This document shows positions 55,222-63,604 of a stretch of DNA of 64,000 nt, in pieces. The notes under the pieces are model-generated. The model was not told the DNA's origin and made no database searches. It worked only from the letters and a program-made list of their open reading frames with translations. The position numbers were made by a program, and so were the translations under genes. The DNA comes from Sphingopyxis sp. PAMC25046 (GTDB lineage: Bacteria; Pseudomonadota; Alphaproteobacteria; Sphingomonadales; Sphingomonadaceae), in NCBI RefSeq assembly GCF_004795895.1, contig NZ_CP039250.1:4255501-4319500 (forward strand). Reading direction: 5' to 3'. Each line of letters begins with the position of its first letter. Position 1 is the stretch's first letter.

Positions 55222-57951
55222 ATGAAAAACAATTTCCGTCACGCCGCAGGTCTGCTGCGAACCAGCGCCGCCGGGCTGTCGCTTTCGCTGGGCCTCGTCG
55301 CCGTGCCCGCCATGGCGCAGGACGCCGCGGGCGCCGAAACCGACGACAGCACGATCATCGTCACCGCGACGCGCCGCAGCGAGGCGCTGTCCGATGTGCC
55401 GATCGCGGTCTCCGCCGTCACTGGCGACACGCTTGAAAAGACCGGCGCGACCGACGTGCGCGCGCTGGGACAGGTCGCACCGTCGCTGCTCGTGTCGGGC
55501 GCGACGAGCGAGGTCAATTTCACCGCGCGCATCCGCGGCATCGGCACGGTCGGCGAAAATCCGGGGCTCGAAAGCTCGGTCGGACTGTTCATCGACGGCG
55601 TTTATCGTAGCCGCACGGGCGTCGGCCTGTCCGAGCTCGGCGACATCGAGCGCGTCGAGGTGCTGCGCGGGCCGCAGGGCACGCTTTTCGGGCGCAATTC
55701 GACCGCGGGGCTGATCAACATCGTCACCAAGGGGCCGGACCTTTCGGCGTTCGGCGCCAAGGGATCGGTTTCCTATGGCAATTATGATTATTGGCGCGTC
55801 GACGGCATGATCAACGCTCCGCTGGGCGACAAGGCGGCGGTACGCGTCGACGGCGTATGGCAGCGGCGCGACGGCTTCATCGACAATGCGACGCCGGGCG
55901 AGCCCGACATCAACGACCGCGACCGCTGGCTGGTGAAGGGGCAGATATTGCTCGAACCCGCCGAGAATATCACGCTGCGGCTGATCGCGGATTACTCGAA
56001 GCGCGAAGAGAATTGCTGTGGGGGCGTGCTGCTGAACCCCGTGCGCAGCCTGACGCGCGGGCCCGACGGCGCCCCCGTGGCGTCGCCGAACACGTTGTTG
56101 CCGCTGCTCCAGTTTCTCGGCGCGAACCATCAGGTCGCGTCGGCGGGCGACAGCTTCGTTCGCCGCCAGTCGACCACCCCGGGCGTCACCTACCGGTCGG
56201 ATACCAAGGATTGGGGCGTGTCGGGCGAGCTCAACTGGCATTTCGGCGGGGCAACACTGACCTCGATCACCGCCTATCGCGATTACAAGAATGCGCAGGG
56301 GCAGGACGCCGATTTCAACGCGCTCGACATATTGCGGCGCACCGACCTCGATCGCCGCTTCCGGCTGTTCACGCAGGAGCTCAGGCTGCAGGGCGAAGCG
56401 TTCGACGGGCGACTCGACTGGCTCGTTGGCGGCTATTATGCGAACGAGAAGCTCGATGTCGACGACGACATCGTCTATGGCGCCGACTATCAGCGCTATG
56501 CCAACTGCCTCGCCGCGGCGGCGCTCGCGCCGACCTTCCTCAACCCGGCGTCGCCGACCTGTTCGAACCTGCCCGCAGCGAGCTTTCCGGGCTTTCAGGG
56601 CATCGCCGCGCTGCTCGGCGCCGCGCCGCTGAACGGCACCGGCAACGATGGATCGACCTTTGCCCAGCGCAGCACCAATTATGCGGTGTTCACGCACAAC
56701 AGCTTCGACATCGTCGAGGATGCGCTGACGCTGACCGTCGGCGCGCGCTACACGCATGAGAAGAAGACGCTGAGCGGCGACGCGAATTTCACCAACACGC
56801 TGTGTCCGGCGATCGTCAATTCGTCCTTGCAAGCGCTGGCGACCCTAGCCTGCGTGATCAACGGCACCGCGCCCGACATCGCCCGCGACGCGCCGGGGAC
56901 CAAATTCAGCGAAGGCCAGTGGACGGGAACCGCGGTGCTGAGCTGGAAGCCCGCGCCCGAATGGCTGATCTATGCCTCGGCGTCGAAGGGCTACAAGGCG
57001 GGCGGCTTCAACCTCGACTATTCGGCGCTCGACCGGCCGTGCAGCACGACCGCGGGATCCGACGCGCAGGATGCCGCCTGCGTCGCGGCGCTCGCGCGGC
57101 CGGCGAACACGCCGGGCAACGCGCGGCCCGAAGCGAGCGACCTGCAATTCGCGAGCGAGAAGGTCGATGCCTATGAACTCGGCGTCAAATGGGACGGCCC
57201 CGGCGTCGACGTCAATCTCGCGGCTTTTTATCAGGAATATAGCAATTACCAGCTCAACACCTTCAATGGCGTCAATTTCGAGGTCACCAATATCCAGGCG
57301 TGCAAGGACGATCTGGGAACCGGGCCGATCGACAACAGCGCCGCGACCGGCGGCTGCGCGTCCGACCGGCTGAAACCCGGCGTCGTCGCCAAGGGGTTCG
57401 AGATCGAGACCTTCCTGCGCCCCGCGCGCTATCTTTCGGTCAATATGGGGCTGACCTATGTCGACACCCTATATCGCCGCAACCTCGTCGGCACGGGCGG
57501 GCGGGCGCTGTCGCCCGTCCTGTTCCAGTTGCCCGGGCGCGGGGTGTCGAACGCCGCCAAATATGTCGCGACCGCGGGGATCAGCTGGACCCCGCCGATC
57601 GGCGACAGCGGGCTGAGCGCGCTCGTCTATCTCGACACGCGCCTGCAAAGCGACACCAACACCGGGTCGGATCTCGACGTCGAAAAGATCCAGGACGGCT
57701 TCGCGGTCTTCAACGGCCGGATCGGCCTTTATGGGCGCGACCGGCGCTGGGGGGTCGAACTGTGGGGACAGAATCTGTTCAACAAGCAATATTACCAGAT
57801 CGGCGCCGACATGCCGCTGCAGGGATCGGGCTCCTTCCGTTCGGTCGCAGCGCCCGCGGCGCTTGGCTTCCCGGCGACCGCAAACCAGCTGTTCGTCGGC
57901 TTCCCCGGCGAACCGCGCACCTATGGTGTGACGCTGCGCGGCCAGTTCTGA
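55222..57951 (+). CDS. TonB-dependent outer membrane receptor 2
   Basis: Outer membrane receptor of 909 residues, paralogue of receptor 1. It has a signal peptide (cleavage after AMA near 32), TonB-box-like IIVTATRRS, plug blocks (DVRALGQVAPSLLVS; ARIRGIGTVGENPGLESSV; FIDGVYRSRTGVGL; ERVEVLRGPQGTLFGRNS) and a barrel ending in YGVTLRGQF. The plug is very similar to receptor 1 and the loops differ. Loop Cys residues recur (ENCCGG, ACVINGT, GGCAS). Its leader shares the motif GAGAGGAG with receptor 1, suggesting duplication with regulatory sequence. Substrate unknown. Confidence 0.94.
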   Translation: MKNNFRHAAGLLRTSAAGLSLSLGLVAVPAMAQDAAGAETDDSTIIVTATRRSEALSDVPIAVSAVTGDTLEKTGATDVRALGQVAPSLLVSGATSEVNFTARIRGIGTVGENPGLESSVGLFIDGVYRSRTGVGLSELGDIERVEVLRGPQGTLFGRNSTAGLINIVTKGPDLSAFGAKGSVSYGNYDYWRVDGMINAPLGDKAAVRVDGVWQRRDGFIDNATPGEPDINDRDRWLVKGQILLEPAENITLRLIADYSKREENCCGGVLLNPVRSLTRGPDGAPVASPNTLLPLLQFLGANHQVASAGDSFVRRQSTTPGVTYRSDTKDWGVSGELNWHFGGATLTSITAYRDYKNAQGQDADFNALDILRRTDLDRRFRLFTQELRLQGEAFDGRLDWLVGGYYANEKLDVDDDIVYGADYQRYANCLAAAALAPTFLNPASPTCSNLPAASFPGFQGIAALLGAAPLNGTGNDGSTFAQRSTNYAVFTHNSFDIVEDALTLTVGARYTHEKKTLSGDANFTNTLCPAIVNSSLQALATLACVINGTAPDIARDAPGTKFSEGQWTGTAVLSWKPAPEWLIYASASKGYKAGGFNLDYSALDRPCSTTAGSDAQDAACVAALARPANTPGNARPEASDLQFASEKVDAYELGVKWDGPGVDVNLAAFYQEYSNYQLNTFNGVNFEVTNIQACKDDLGTGPIDNSAATGGCASDRLKPGVVAKGFEIETFLRPARYLSVNMGLTYVDTLYRRNLVGTGGRALSPVLFQLPGRGVSNAAKYVATAGISWTPPIGDSGLSALVYLDTRLQSDTNTGSDLDVEKIQDGFAVFNGRIGLYGRDRRWGVELWGQNLFNKQYYQIGADMPLQGSGSFRSVAAPAALGFPATANQLFVGFPGEPRTYGVTLRGQF

Positions 57952-57991
57952 CCGCCTCTCCCCCTCCCCAAAAGCCGGGGAGGGCGTAAGG

Positions 57992-58033
57992 AGGGCCTGC
58001 CGCGGCCGGGCACTGTCGCGACAGGCCCTTTCC
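57992..58033 (+). terminator. Terminator after receptor 2
   Basis: 8-base stem AGGGCCTG (57992-57999) with CAGGCCCT (58022-58029) followed by TTCCTT. A second hairpin (CCCTCCCC against GGGGAGGG) lies just upstream at about 57962-57984. Confidence 0.65.
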
Positions 58034-58071
58034 TTATGGAGGAGAGGCGGTTTTGGGGTGGGAAGCGGACG

Positions 58072-58347
58072 TTAGGGCAGTTGCGATAGCGAACGGAGAA
58101 GACTCTGCCTCCTTGCAAGTAGCCTGAGTCGCTTCCGACGCGAGAAAAATCCTGCGACACCGAAAAGTGAGCAGAAAATTAGCACGGCTGCCGCTCCCTC
58201 AATGACCGCTTCCCTCGCGTCTGGATGCCGGATTGCCAACACGCCGAAAATCCCGATCGAGATCAATGACGATAAAATCCAAAATACGAATAGCCCGCGT
58301 TCTGGCATCACCGAGGGAACGGATTGATATGATGGATACTCGGCCAT
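58072..58347 (-). CDS. Small membrane protein of unknown function
   Basis: Protein of 91 residues with two hydrophobic segments, about 18-38 (LFVFWILSSLISIGIFGVLA) and about 51-68 (AAAVLIFCSLFGVAGFF), then a basic tail (RRKRLRLLARRQ). It lies 50 bases downstream of divK on the same strand. Its base composition is visibly less GC-rich than its neighbours, which could mean it is recently acquired or loosely constrained. No family recognised. Confidence 0.5.
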   Translation of the reverse strand: MAEYPSYQSVPSVMPERGLFVFWILSSLISIGIFGVLAIRHPDAREAVIEGAAAVLIFCSLFGVAGFFSRRKRLRLLARRQSLLRSLSQLP

Positions 58348-58397
58348 CTCGTGATCCTACACAATCACGGAACGTCCGCAATCGGTCGAAACCGGTC

Positions 58398-58760
58398 CTA
58401 AGCGAACGCCCCGACGCTTTCGATGAACTTGATCACCGAGATCGGTTTCGAGACATAGGCCTCGGCCCCCGCCGCCTTGATCTGCTCCTCGTCGCCCTTC
58501 CCTGCATAGGCGGTGACCGCCATGATCGGCACCGCGCGCAGCGTCAGATCGGCCTTCATCTGTCCGATAAGATCGAGCCCGCTGACGTGCGGCAGCTGGA
58601 TATCCATGATGATCAGGTCGGGAGTAATTTCGCGCGCCTTCGCCAGCGCGTCGCGTCCGTCGCGCACCGGATGCGCGCTGTAGCCATGGGCATTGAGCAG
58701 GTCGCAGAAGAGGCGGAGGTTGAGTTCATTATCCTCGACGACCAGGATGGTCTTGCCCAT
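58398..58760 (-). CDS. divK: Single-domain response regulator DivK
   Basis: Receiver-only protein of 120 residues of the DivK type, which in Caulobacter signals cell-cycle and polarity state to the CtrA pathway. The acidic pocket is VVEDNELN, the phosphorylated Asp lies in LIIMDIQLPHVSG (about residue 52), and the Thr/Ala and Lys signature is VTAYAGKGDEEQI with YVSKPIS. The start at 58760 gives MGKTILVVE. In many relatives pleD follows; here there is none within the window, only the small membrane protein. Confidence 0.93.
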   Translation of the reverse strand: MGKTILVVEDNELNLRLFCDLLNAHGYSAHPVRDGRDALAKAREITPDLIIMDIQLPHVSGLDLIGQMKADLTLRAVPIMAVTAYAGKGDEEQIKAAGAEAYVSKPISVIKFIESVGAFA

Positions 58761-58847
58761 GTGCGTTCCGTTCCCCACCTTGCGTGCGCGGCCCGTTTAG
58801 GCGAATCGGCCGCATGACACAATTGCATCACGACGAAGGGATCGGGC

Positions 58848-59111
58848 TTGCTGGAAGATGATGCGGCGCTGGCGCTTCATGCGCTCGGCTGGATTTTGAG
58901 CGACGAACCGCGCGCCGAACGGCTGCTCGCGCTGACTGGCCTCGCGCCCGACGAATTGCGCACCTCGCTGGGCGAGCAGGCGACGCTCGCGGCGATCCTC
59001 GCTTTCCTCACCGCCCACGAAAACGACCTTGTCGCCTGCGCAGATGCGATGCAGGTGCCACCCGCCAGCATCGCCGCGGCGGCGCAAAGACTCGAAGGAA
59101 CCCCCGCATGA
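58848..59111 (+). CDS. DUF3572 family protein
   Basis: Small soluble helical protein of 87 residues matching DUF3572: ALALHALGWILSDEPRAERL, then LTGLAPDELRTSLGEQATLA and AILAFLTAHENDLVACADAM. Function unknown; it often sits next to divK in alphaproteobacteria. The start is TTG 58848, and the stop overlaps the HAD gene start as ATGA. Confidence 0.85.
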   Translation: MLEDDAALALHALGWILSDEPRAERLLALTGLAPDELRTSLGEQATLAAILAFLTAHENDLVACADAMQVPPASIAAAAQRLEGTPA

Positions 59112-59749
59112 ACCGCCCGCTCGTCATCACCGATTGCGACGAGGTGCTGATGCACATGGTCGTGCCCTTCGCCGAATGGGTCGACGCCGAACATGGCGTC
59201 ATCTTTCGCATCGAGGATGCGAGCTTCGCCAATGCGCTGAAGCGCAAGGAATGCGGCACGCCATTGGAGGCGGCCGAGGTATGGCCGCTGCTCGACGGCT
59301 TTTTCCGCACCGAAATGACGCGGCAATATCCGATACCCGGCGCGCTCGCGGCAATGGCAGCGATCGGCGCCGAGGCAGATATCGTCGTCCTGACCAATGT
59401 CGGTCCCGAGCATCAGCAGGCGCGGATCGACCAGCTCGCGCTCCATGATTTCCGTGCGCCGGTGATCGGCAGCCGCGGCGGCAAGGGCGAGCCGGTGCGC
59501 CGCCTGATCGAGCAATATCGACCCTCGGTTGCGGTGTTCATCGACGATCTGGCCGGCCATCACCAGTCGGTCGCGCAAGAGGCGCCCGACGTGTGGCGGC
59601 TGCACCTGATCGGCGAGCCGGCGATCGCCGGCAAGATCGGGCCGGCAAAACATGCCCATGCGCGGATCGACGATTGGAAAGAGGCGCAGGGCTGGATATT
59701 GGCGCGCCTCGCCGAAAACACCCCCGCCCCGGCCGCCGAGCCGGTTTAA
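59108..59749 (+). CDS. HAD-superfamily hydrolase
   Basis: Protein of 213 residues. The catalytic Asp pair DCDEVL (Asp9 nucleophile, Asp11 acid/base), the segment VVLTNVG (motif II) and the acidic VFIDDLAGHHQS (motif IV) give the HAD layout. The region in between holds a small helical cap. Substrate unknown. It overlaps DUF3572 by 4 bases and the RidA gene follows after 15 bases, so all three are likely one transcript. Confidence 0.85.
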   Translation: MNRPLVITDCDEVLMHMVVPFAEWVDAEHGVIFRIEDASFANALKRKECGTPLEAAEVWPLLDGFFRTEMTRQYPIPGALAAMAAIGAEADIVVLTNVGPEHQQARIDQLALHDFRAPVIGSRGGKGEPVRRLIEQYRPSVAVFIDDLAGHHQSVAQEAPDVWRLHLIGEPAIAGKIGPAKHAHARIDDWKEAQGWILARLAENTPAPAAEPV

Positions 59750-59764
59750 GAAGGAACCACCCCC

Positions 59765-60229
59765 ATGAATATCGCCGCCAAGATCGCCGAACTCGGCCTC
59801 GAACTCCCCAAGCCCGCCGCGCCGGTTGCCGCCTATGTGCCCGTCGTCGAGCAGGGCGGCATGCTCTATGTCAGCGGCCAGCTGCCCTTCCGCGACGGAC
59901 AGGTCGTCACCGGCCGGCTCGGCGACGATATGGATGTTGCAGGCGGGCAGGATGCGGCGCAGCGCGTCGCGCTGATGCTCGTCGCGCAGATCGGGCAGGC
60001 CTTGGGTGGCGACTGGTCGCGCGTCGAGCGTGTCGTCAAGCTCGGCGTCTTCGTCAACAGCGCGCCAAGCTTCACCGATCAAGCGAAGGTCGCCAACGGC
60101 GCATCGGAGCTGTTCGAAACGCTGTTCGGCGAAGCGGGCCGCCACGCGCGCGCCGCGGTCGGCGTCGCGGTGCTGCCGCTCGGCGCGGCGGTCGAAGCCG
60201 ACGCGATCGTCGCGGTGAAGCCCGCCTAA
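59765..60229 (+). CDS. RidA (YjgF/YER057c/UK114) family protein
   Basis: Protein of 154 residues of the RidA family, whose members hydrolyse reactive enamines and imines. Family stretches are PVVEQGGMLYVSGQLPFRDG, then VALMLVAQIGQALGGDWSRV with LGVFVNSAPSF. The C-terminal part GRHARAAVGVAVLPLGAAVE carries the Arg that positions the substrate carboxylate. It belongs to the longer, archetypal-like variety. The GNAT gene follows 8 bases later. Confidence 0.9.
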   Translation: MNIAAKIAELGLELPKPAAPVAAYVPVVEQGGMLYVSGQLPFRDGQVVTGRLGDDMDVAGGQDAAQRVALMLVAQIGQALGGDWSRVERVVKLGVFVNSAPSFTDQAKVANGASELFETLFGEAGRHARAAVGVAVLPLGAAVEADAIVAVKPA

Positions 60230-60237
60230 GGCACAAG

Positions 60238-61389
60238 GTGGCCGAAGCCGACCCGCCCGCCCGGACGATTTCGCTCGGAACCGGCGTTGCCGCGATCGAC
60301 GCGGCGGCGTGGGACGCTCTGGCGGGTGGCGGCAATCCATTTGTCGGCCACGCCTTCCTGTCGCTGCTCGAACAATCGGGCAGCGTCGGGCCGGGCACCG
60401 GCTGGCAGCCCGCGCCCTTGCTCGTCGGGGATGCGGCCGGCGCGCTCGTCGCCGCGGCGCCGGCCTACCTCAAATCGCACAGCCAGGGCGAATATGTGTT
60501 CGACCATGCCTGGGCCGACGCATGGACGCGCGCGGGCGGCGATTATTATCCCAAGCTGCAGATCGCGGCGCCCTTCACGCCGGTGCCGGGCCCGCGCCTG
60601 CTCGCCAAGGACAAGAGCGACGCCTTGCTGCTGCTCCGCGCCGCCGAGGCGGTGGTGCGGCAGAATCAATTGTCGTCGGCGCACGCGACCTTCGTCGCCC
60701 CCGAACAGATGCCGTTGTTCGAGGAGGCCGGCTGGCTCGTCCGCCGCGACATCCAGTTCCATTTTGCGAACGCGGACTATGCCAGCTTCGACGATTTCCT
60801 CGCCACGCTGAACTCGCAGAAGCGCAAGCAGCTGCGCAAGGAACGAACGCGCGCGGTCGAGGGACTGCGCGTCGAGGAACTGACCGGCGATGCGATCCGC
60901 GCCGAGCATTGGGATGCGATGTGGCTCTTCTATCAGGACACTGGCGCGCGCAAATGGGGGCGTCCCTATCTGACGCGCGAAGCGTTCGACCTGATCGGCG
61001 AGCGGATGGCCGATCGGATCATCCTGCTTATCGCCTATGACGGCGACGAGCGGCCGGTCGCGGGAGCACTGCACTTCCTTGGCGCCGATACGCTCTATGG
61101 CCGCTATTGGGGATGTCTCGCCGAGATACCCTATCTGCATTTCGAGCTATGTTATTATCGCGCGATCGACATTGCGATCGAACGCGGGCTCGCGCGGGTC
61201 GAGGCGGGCGCGCAGGGCGGGCATAAACTCGCGCGCGGCTATGGCCCCGTCGCGACCTGGTCGGCGCACTTCATCGCCGATCCGGGCTTTCGCCGAGCAG
61301 TCGCCGAGTATCTCGAACAGGAAAGACAGGCCGAAGCGGCCGAGATGGAATGGCTTGAAGGGCAAATGCCCTTCAAGCGGAAGGATTAG
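60238..61389 (+). CDS. GNAT-fold DUF482/FemX-like protein
   Basis: Protein of 383 residues similar to the DUF482 family (peptidoglycan biosynthesis/FemX-like GNAT fold). Opening WDALAGGGNPFVGHAFLSLL, then the characteristic KLQIAAPFTPVPGPRLL, LNSQKRKQLRKERTRAV, and later WGCLAEIPYLHFELCYYRAI with AGAQGGHKLARGYGPVATWS. The catalytic role is unproven; a peptidyl or acyl transferase is the working idea. GTG 60238 is the start, 8 bases after the RidA stop. The stop overlaps the end of the convergent Sel1-type gene. Confidence 0.85.
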   Translation: MAEADPPARTISLGTGVAAIDAAAWDALAGGGNPFVGHAFLSLLEQSGSVGPGTGWQPAPLLVGDAAGALVAAAPAYLKSHSQGEYVFDHAWADAWTRAGGDYYPKLQIAAPFTPVPGPRLLAKDKSDALLLLRAAEAVVRQNQLSSAHATFVAPEQMPLFEEAGWLVRRDIQFHFANADYASFDDFLATLNSQKRKQLRKERTRAVEGLRVEELTGDAIRAEHWDAMWLFYQDTGARKWGRPYLTREAFDLIGERMADRIILLIAYDGDERPVAGALHFLGADTLYGRYWGCLAEIPYLHFELCYYRAIDIAIERGLARVEAGAQGGHKLARGYGPVATWSAHFIADPGFRRAVAEYLEQERQAEAAEMEWLEGQMPFKRKD

Positions 61390-61700
61390 GCCGCGAACCG
61401 CCGGGCGGCGGGACGGCGCGCCGTCTCGTCGAGCCAGGCGCGCGCCTGGCGCTGTGCCTCGGCGATTTCATCGCGCGACATTTCGCTCGACACGTCTGCG
61501 CGGCATTGCTGGCCTTCGACATTGCCGCCAAGCGCGGCGAGGTTGAACCATTTATGCGCCTGGATCAGGTCGACATCGACCCCGCCCGAGCCGGTCGAAA
61601 ACGCGATACCGAGGTCGAAATAGGCGCCCGCATCGCCGCGCGCTGCGTCGAGCAAGCGGCTCTCGATCAGATATTGGGCAGACTTCAGACTGTTCGCCAT
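61386..61700 (-). CDS. Small Sel1/TPR-like protein
   Basis: Protein of 104 residues: [20 protein letters not shown] then the Sel1-like repeat YFDLGIAFSTGSGGVDVDLI with AHKWFNLAALGGN, and a short C-terminal helix. Sel1 repeats mediate protein contacts. The start at 61700 has GGGGGTTATC just upstream. It converges on and shares 4 bases with the GNAT gene. Confidence 0.82.
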   Translation of the reverse strand: MANSLKSAQYLIESRLLDAARGDAGAYFDLGIAFSTGSGGVDVDLIQAHKWFNLAALGGNVEGQQCRADVSSEMSRDEIAEAQRQARAWLDETARRPAARRFAA

Positions 61701-61841
61701 GATAACCCCCTTATGCCTCCACCCCACATGGAGACCTCGGGCCCCAAATTTGCGGTTTATGGTCAACAAAGCGTTAACGACGATGTCGTTTTTTGTGGGT
61801 ATCGTCCAAATTTCCTAGAAATCCTCAGGCTTCCGCGCCGA

Positions 61842-62681
61842 TCAGCCCACCGGAAGATTGTCGATGAGCCGTGTTTTTCCGATACGCGCGGCGGCGAGCA
61901 GGCGTGCGGGCTTGCGGAAAACGCTCAATCTTTCGAGGCTGTCAGCGTCGGCGAGCGCGACATAATCGACGCTTTCGAAACCGCCTCCGACGATCGCCGC
62001 CTCGGCCTTGGCGAGCGTCTCGGCGACGTCGGCGCCGCCCGCGATCGCCTGCGCCGCGGCGTTCAGTGCGGCGGGAAAGGCGGGCGCCGCCGCGCGCTGC
62101 GCATCCGAGAGATAGACGTTGCGCGACGACATCGCGAGACCGTCGGCGTCGCGCGCGATCGGCGCACCCAAAATGTCGATGCCGAAATCGAGGTCGCGCG
62201 CCATGCGGCGGATGATCGCAAGCTGTTGCCAGTCCTTTTCGCCGAAGATCGCGACGTCGGGGCGGACCTGGTTGAACAATTTGGCGACGACGGTCGCGAC
62301 GCCGTCGAAATGGCCGGGCCGCGCGGCGCCGCAATAATCGGCGCCAAGTTCGGCGACCTCGATATGCGTGCTGTGCCCGCCGGGATACATGGTCGCGACG
62401 TCAGGCGCCCAGAGCAGGCTCGTCCCCTCCTCGACCAGCAGCGCGGCGTCGCGCGCTTCGTCCCGCGGATAGGCGTCGAAATCCTCGTTCGGGCCGAATT
62501 GGGTCGGATTGACGAAGATCGAGACGATGGCGTGGTCGGCGACGCGCCGGCCCATGCGGACGAGCGAGAGATGTCCGTCGTGCAGCGAACCCATGGTCGG
62601 CACGAGCGCGACGCTCTTGCCTCCCTGTTTCAGTGCCGTAACGGCACGGTGCAGCATCGCGATGTCACGGATGATTTGCAC
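61842..62681 (-). CDS. panC: Pantothenate synthetase
   Basis: PanC of 279 residues, joining pantoate and beta-alanine with ATP for coenzyme A synthesis. Motifs: LVPTMGSLHDGHLSLVRMG (HIGH-like), FVNPTQFGPNEDFDAYPRDE, FGEKDWQQLAIIRRMARDL and SSRNVYLSDAQRAAAP (KMSKS-like). Full length and intact. No panB or panD in the window. It is divergent from mipZ; the starts are 86 bases apart. Confidence 0.96.
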   Translation of the reverse strand: MQIIRDIAMLHRAVTALKQGGKSVALVPTMGSLHDGHLSLVRMGRRVADHAIVSIFVNPTQFGPNEDFDAYPRDEARDAALLVEEGTSLLWAPDVATMYPGGHSTHIEVAELGADYCGAARPGHFDGVATVVAKLFNQVRPDVAIFGEKDWQQLAIIRRMARDLDFGIDILGAPIARDADGLAMSSRNVYLSDAQRAAAPAFPAALNAAAQAIAGGADVAETLAKAEAAIVGGGFESVDYVALADADSLERLSVFRKPARLLAAARIGKTRLIDNLPVG

Positions 62682-62767
62682 GGTTCGTCGCCCTCCGATA
62701 TTGGCGCGACTATATCACTTCGCGCGACGGCCGCCCATGCCGTGCCAACAGGAAAATCGCAACGCTC

Positions 62768-63577
62768 ATGACGACGCCCGCACCGCACCGCATCATCTTT
62801 GCCAACGAAAAGGGCGGGACGGGCAAATCGACCTGCGCCGTGCATTTCGCGGTCGCATTGGCGAGCCAGGGGTGGCGCGTCGCGGGCATCGACCTCGACC
62901 CGCGCCAGCGCACCTTCCACCGCTATCTCGAAAATCGCGAGAATACCGCAAAGCGCCGCGACATCGCGCTGCCGACCCCGCGCTTCGAGGTGTTCACCGG
63001 ATCGACGATCGAAGAACTCGACGAGCAGGTCGCGCGGCTGAGCGTCGATGTCGATTATCTGATCGCCGACACGCCGGGGCGCGACGACGTCTTCGCGCGC
63101 CACCTTGCGACGAGCGCCGATACGCTCGTCACGCCAATCAACGACAGTTTCATCGATTTCGACCTGATCGGACAGGTCGATCCCGAGACCTTCCAGGTCA
63201 CCCGGCCGAGCTTTTATTCCGAACTCATCTGGGACACGCGCAAGGCGCGCGCGAAGAGCGACGGGCGGACGATCGACTGGATCATCTTGCGCAACCGCCT
63301 CCAGCATGTCGACGCGCACAATATGCGCCGCGTCGGCGAGGCGCTGACCCAGCTGTCGCGCCGCGTCGGGTTTCGCGTCATCCCCGGGCTCGGCGAGCGC
63401 GTCATCTATCGCGAGCTTTTCCCGGCTGGCCTCACCCTGCTCGACAAGGCGCATCTCGGCGGCATGGGAATCGGCCACGTCGTCGCGCGGCAGGAACTCC
63501 GCGAGGCGATGGGCGGACTGAACCTCCCGGCGCGCGAGCGATTCCATCCGGATGGGGATCTGTTCGCCGCCGCCTGA
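62768..63577 (+). CDS. mipZ: Division-plane positioning ATPase MipZ
   Basis: ParA/MinD-type ATPase of 269 residues that sets the FtsZ position in alphaproteobacteria lacking Min. The deviant Walker A KGGTGKST (15-22) and ASP-rich GIDLDPRQRTFHRYLENR are followed by DTPGRDDVFARHLATSAD, LVTPINDSFIDFDLIGQVD and the MipZ-type C-terminus GEALTQLSRRVGFRVIPGLG. The pgm gene follows 27 bases later on the same strand. Confidence 0.96.
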   Translation: MTTPAPHRIIFANEKGGTGKSTCAVHFAVALASQGWRVAGIDLDPRQRTFHRYLENRENTAKRRDIALPTPRFEVFTGSTIEELDEQVARLSVDVDYLIADTPGRDDVFARHLATSADTLVTPINDSFIDFDLIGQVDPETFQVTRPSFYSELIWDTRKARAKSDGRTIDWIILRNRLQHVDAHNMRRVGEALTQLSRRVGFRVIPGLGERVIYRELFPAGLTLLDKAHLGGMGIGHVVARQELREAMGGLNLPARERFHPDGDLFAAA

Positions 63578-63604
63578 CCCTTTCTCTCCCCAAGAGGATC
63601 AAAG

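Noticed and set aside
52182..56832. Long minus-strand frames opposite the two TonB-receptor genes
   Set aside because: The receptors have signal peptides, plug motifs and terminal Phe; the antisense frames have no coherent features.
58848..59111. Dismissing the TTG-started frame as noise
   Set aside because: The sequence fits the DUF3572 pattern and its stop overlaps the HAD start, so it was kept as a gene.
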